Of a DNA stretch of 64,000 nt, positions 61,535 through 64,000 are shown piece by piece (the first letter of the stretch is position 1; the number at the start of each line of letters is the position of its first letter). The position numbers were made by a program, and so were the translations under genes. The DNA is taken from contig NZ_JANQNS010000015.1 in assembly GCF_028279465.1 (NCBI RefSeq), positions 744,001 through 808,000 on the forward strand, read 5' to 3'. Source of the stretch: Parasphingopyxis sp. Lineage in GTDB: Bacteria; Pseudomonadota; Alphaproteobacteria; Sphingomonadales; Sphingomonadaceae. Under the pieces are notes generated by a model. It was not told the DNA's origin. It saw nothing but the letters and a program-made list of their open reading frames with translations, and did no database searches.

Positions 61535-62776
61535 TCACGCAGCAGCCAATGTGTTGAGCTGGAGGATGGGCAACAGGATCGCGAGCACGATCAGCGTAAC
61601 GATCACGCCCATCACGATGATGATAACAGGTTCGAGCAGCGAGAGCATCGCGGAGGTGAACGCGTCGAACTCGCGCTCGAGATAGTCGGCCGCGCGCTCG
61701 AGCATCACGTCCAATTGCCCCGAGGCTTCGCCGCTCGACGCCATATAGACGAGCAGCGGCGGAAAGATGCCGGCCTTGCGCAGCGCAGCCGACAGGCTGC
61801 CGCCCTGCCGCACGGCCTCGGCGACTTCCTCCGATGCCTCGCGCTGCGCGGCGTTGCGCACAGTCTTTGCGGTCAATGTCAGGCCTTCGAGTACCGGCAA
61901 GCGGCTGCCGATCATCGTCGCCAGCGTCCGCGCCATGCGCGCGGCGTGGAGATCGCGGATCAGGCGGCCGATCAGCGGCAGGCGCAGCACGCGCCGGTCG
62001 AAACGCAGCCGGAAGTCCGGATTCTGCAGCGCGCGCCACAATCCAAATCCCGCCAAAGCGATGACGATGAGCAGCACCCACCACCAATTGGCGAGGAAGT
62101 TGGAGAGACCGATCACGATGCGCGTGAGCAGCGGCAATTCCTGCCCGACACTGTCGAACTGCTCGATGACCTGCGGCACGACGAAGATCATCAGCGCGAA
62201 GACGACAGCAATGGCGACGACCGTGAGCATGATCGGATAGGTCAACGCGGTCAGCACCTTGCCGCGCACTTCGGCCTGGCGTTCCTGCAGGTCGGCGAGG
62301 CGCGCAAGGATGCTCGGTAATGCGCCAGACCCCTCGCCCGCCGCGATCATCGCGCGATAGAGCGGCGGAAAACTCTTCTTCTCGCGCTCCATGGCCCGGG
62401 CGAGCCGCTGGCCTTCGACGACACCCGCATGAACGCTTTCGAGCACGCGGCGCACGCGCGGTTTCTCCGCCTGCATGGCGATGGTGCGGAGCGCTTCCTC
62501 AAGCGGGCTGACATCGGCGAGCGTCGAGAGTTGGCGCGTGAAAAGGGTCAGCTCCTTGGCCGACAGATGATTGCGAAACTCGACCGAGCGGCTGAGCAGC
62601 GGTGCCGTATCATTGGCTGCGGCGCGCGACGGGCCGCCAGTCCCGGGCGCGATCCGCACGACATAGAGCCGCCGCGCGTCGAGCCGGGCGCGCGCCGCCT
62701 CCTCCGTCTCGCCATCGACCGTGCCGCGCTTTTCGCGGCCTGCCGTGTCGAGGGCCAGATAGTCGAAACTAGGCAT
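61535..62776 (-). CDS. gspF: type II secretion inner-membrane platform protein F
   Basis: 413 residues, usual length. Two T2SSF domains (about 75-195 and 275-400), each followed by membrane helices (LTYPIMLTVVAIAVVFALMI, NWWWVLLIVIALAGFGLW, MLSLLEPVIIIVMGVIVTLI). N-terminal segment FDYLALDTAGREKRGTVDGE is typical. The ATG overlaps the gspE end by eight bases. Forms the core of the assembly platform. Confidence 0.95.
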   Translation of the reverse strand: MPSFDYLALDTAGREKRGTVDGETEEAARARLDARRLYVVRIAPGTGGPSRAAANDTAPLLSRSVEFRNHLSAKELTLFTRQLSTLADVSPLEEALRTIAMQAEKPRVRRVLESVHAGVVEGQRLARAMEREKKSFPPLYRAMIAAGEGSGALPSILARLADLQERQAEVRGKVLTALTYPIMLTVVAIAVVFALMIFVVPQVIEQFDSVGQELPLLTRIVIGLSNFLANWWWVLLIVIALAGFGLWRALQNPDFRLRFDRRVLRLPLIGRLIRDLHAARMARTLATMIGSRLPVLEGLTLTAKTVRNAAQREASEEVAEAVRQGGSLSAALRKAGIFPPLLVYMASSGEASGQLDVMLERAADYLEREFDAFTSAMLSLLEPVIIIVMGVIVTLIVLAILLPILQLNTLAAA

Positions 62777-64000
62777 CGACCGGCTCGGGCTCCTCGATCC
62801 GCGATACGCGCACCGCTTCCTCGGCCGTCGTCACGCCGTCGCGGACTAGCGCGCGGGCGGCCGAGCCGAGATTGGGCGCATGGAGAAAGGCGTGGCGCGC
62901 AATCTGCGATTCATCGCCGCCGGCATTGATCATCCGGCGGATATCATCATCGATGCGGATGATCTCGAACACGCCGGTCCGGCCCTTATAGCCGGTATGG
63001 TTGCATTCCGGGCAGCCACGCGCCTCGTAAATCGGCGTGCCGGAATCGAAGCCGAGAAGCGCCGCCACGGCATTCGACGCCTGCACCTGTTCACGACAAT
63101 GCGGGCAGAGCTTGCGCACGAGCCGCTGGGCGACGACCGCGCGCAGCGTCGAGGCGAGAAGGAACGGCTCGATCTGCATGTCCCGCATCCGCGTGATCGC
63201 GCCGACCGCATCGTTGGTGTGGACGGTCGAAAGCACGAGATGGCCGGTCAGCGAGGCCTGCACGGCGATTTGCGCGGTTTCCCGGTCGCGGATTTCGCCG
63301 ACCATCACGACGTCAGGGTCCTGCCGCAGGATCGCGCGCAGGCCGGTCGCGAAATCGAGGCCGACTTTCGGATTGACCTGCGTCTGGCCGACACCCTCGA
63401 TCGCATATTCGACCGGGTCTTCGACGGTCAGGATATTGCGCGAGCCGTCATTGAGCAGCCTCAGCCCGCCATAGAGCGTCGTCGTCTTGCCCGATCCGGT
63501 CGGGCCGGTGACGAGGATGATGCCATTGGGTTCGGCGATCGCCTGGCGGAATATCGTATCGACGCGCTCGGGCATGCCGAGTTCGTCCATCCCGATCCCG
63601 GCATTATCCTTGTCGAGAATACGGAGAACGACGCGTTCACCGGCGCTGCTCGGCAGGGTCGACACGCGCACGTCGAGCAGTTTACCGCCCAGCGTCAGCG
63701 AAATGCGGCCGTCCTGTGGGATGCGGCGTTCGGCAATATCAAGCCGCGCCATGACCTTGATGCGGCTGACGATGGTCGAGGCGACATGAGGCGGCATGCG
63801 CAGCGTTTCGCGCAGCACACCGTCCATCCGCATGCGGACGACAAGGCCCGTGTCATAAGGTTCGATATGGATGTCCGAAACGCCCTGCCGCGCGGCGTCG
63901 GCGATGATACCATTGATCAGCCGGATGGCGGGGGCGTCGTCGGCGCTGTCGAGCAGATCTTCGGCGGTCGGGATATCGCTCGCCAGCATATCGAGATCGC
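62769..64000 (-). CDS. gspE: type II secretion ATPase E (5' end outside window)
   Basis: C-terminal ~410 residues of the hexameric cytoplasmic ATPase that powers pseudopilus assembly. The frame continues past 64000, so the N-terminus is missing. Seen: IHIEPYDTGLVVRMRMDGVL, Walker A GPTGSGKTT, the Asp box EDPVEYAIEG, Walker B DPDVVMVGEIRD, the His box GHLVLSTVHTNDA, and the tetracysteine zinc motif CPHC...CPEC near the C-terminus. First visible gene of the gspE-N series; gspC and gspD would be expected upstream, beyond the window. Confidence 0.95.
   Translation of the reverse strand, partial: DLDMLASDIPTAEDLLDSADDAPAIRLINGIIADAARQGVSDIHIEPYDTGLVVRMRMDGVLRETLRMPPHVASTIVSRIKVMARLDIAERRIPQDGRISLTLGGKLLDVRVSTLPSSAGERVVLRILDKDNAGIGMDELGMPERVDTIFRQAIAEPNGIILVTGPTGSGKTTTLYGGLRLLNDGSRNILTVEDPVEYAIEGVGQTQVNPKVGLDFATGLRAILRQDPDVVMVGEIRDRETAQIAVQASLTGHLVLSTVHTNDAVGAITRMRDMQIEPFLLASTLRAVVAQRLVRKLCPHCREQVQASNAVAALLGFDSGTPIYEARGCPECNHTGYKGRTGVFEIIRIDDDIRRMINAGGDESQIARHAFLHAPNLGSAARALVRDGVTTAEEAVRVSRIEEPEPVDA

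Overview
The window is GC-rich (roughly 60-63% by eye) and reads as an alphaproteobacterium, most likely a member of the Sphingomonadales. The grounds are the gene content (PII-like/SbtA pair, Baeyer-Villiger monooxygenase beside an acyl-CoA ligase, T2SS ending in GspN, proline-rich haemagglutinin-like protein) and three families of intergenic palindromic repeats of the kind common in sphingomonads. The species assignment is inference; no marker rRNA is present.

Layout. 1-1840: 3' end of a large haemagglutinin-like surface protein, with a 264-bp MITE-like element inserted exactly in its stop codon. 1.9-6.1 kb: cysS, a D-2-hydroxyacid dehydrogenase and an acetolactate-synthase-like ThDP enzyme. 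6.2-7.6 kb: two small lipoproteins and a 73-aa protein of unknown function. 7.95-25.0 kb: the most unusual part, a multihaem-cytochrome locus. One plus-strand operon encodes a pentahaem cytochrome, a double-GlcG lipoprotein, an outer-membrane beta-barrel and a 1431-aa decahaem protein with LVIVD repeats. A facing minus-strand operon encodes a flavin/cNMP-binding/4x[4Fe-4S] oxidoreductase, a membrane cytochrome b, an FHA-TM-decahaem cytochrome and a metallophosphoesterase. A CcmI-like TPR protein lies beside them. Together they could form an electron path from a cytoplasmic pyridine nucleotide, through the inner membrane and periplasm, to the cell surface (25 CxxCH-type haem sites counted).

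25-36 kb: TetR regulator with a divergent carotenoid oxygenase and a two-site operator, class II DAHP synthase, orphan Mrr-type nuclease, PilZ-like protein, Baeyer-Villiger monooxygenase, acyl-CoA ligase, FrnE-like DsbA protein and tRNA-Glu(CTC) followed by a tRNA 3'-end remnant. 36-46.6 kb: a 3195-aa RTX protein with an HExxH-bearing, AT-rich N-terminal module, a coupled lipoprotein, and a decayed fragment of an RTX paralogue. 47-48.4 kb: SbtB-like PII protein facing the bicarbonate transporter SbtA. 48.6-50.9 kb: katG with a strong terminator. 50.9-55.2 kb: a four-gene operon (crotonase, MDR reductase, gamma-glutamyltransferase, cupin). 55.3-56.2 kb: an XdhC-family protein. 56.2-64 kb: type II secretion operon gspE-F-G-H-I-J-K-L-M-N on the minus strand, cut at gspE by the window end; most junctions overlap by 1-8 bases.

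Palindromic repeats recur: family A at 11408-11532 (inside a coding sequence) and 27644-27752, family B at 17696-17783 and 60941-61034 (inside the T2SS operon), and family C at 4316-4392. No CRISPR array, rRNA operon or complete autonomous transposon was found.
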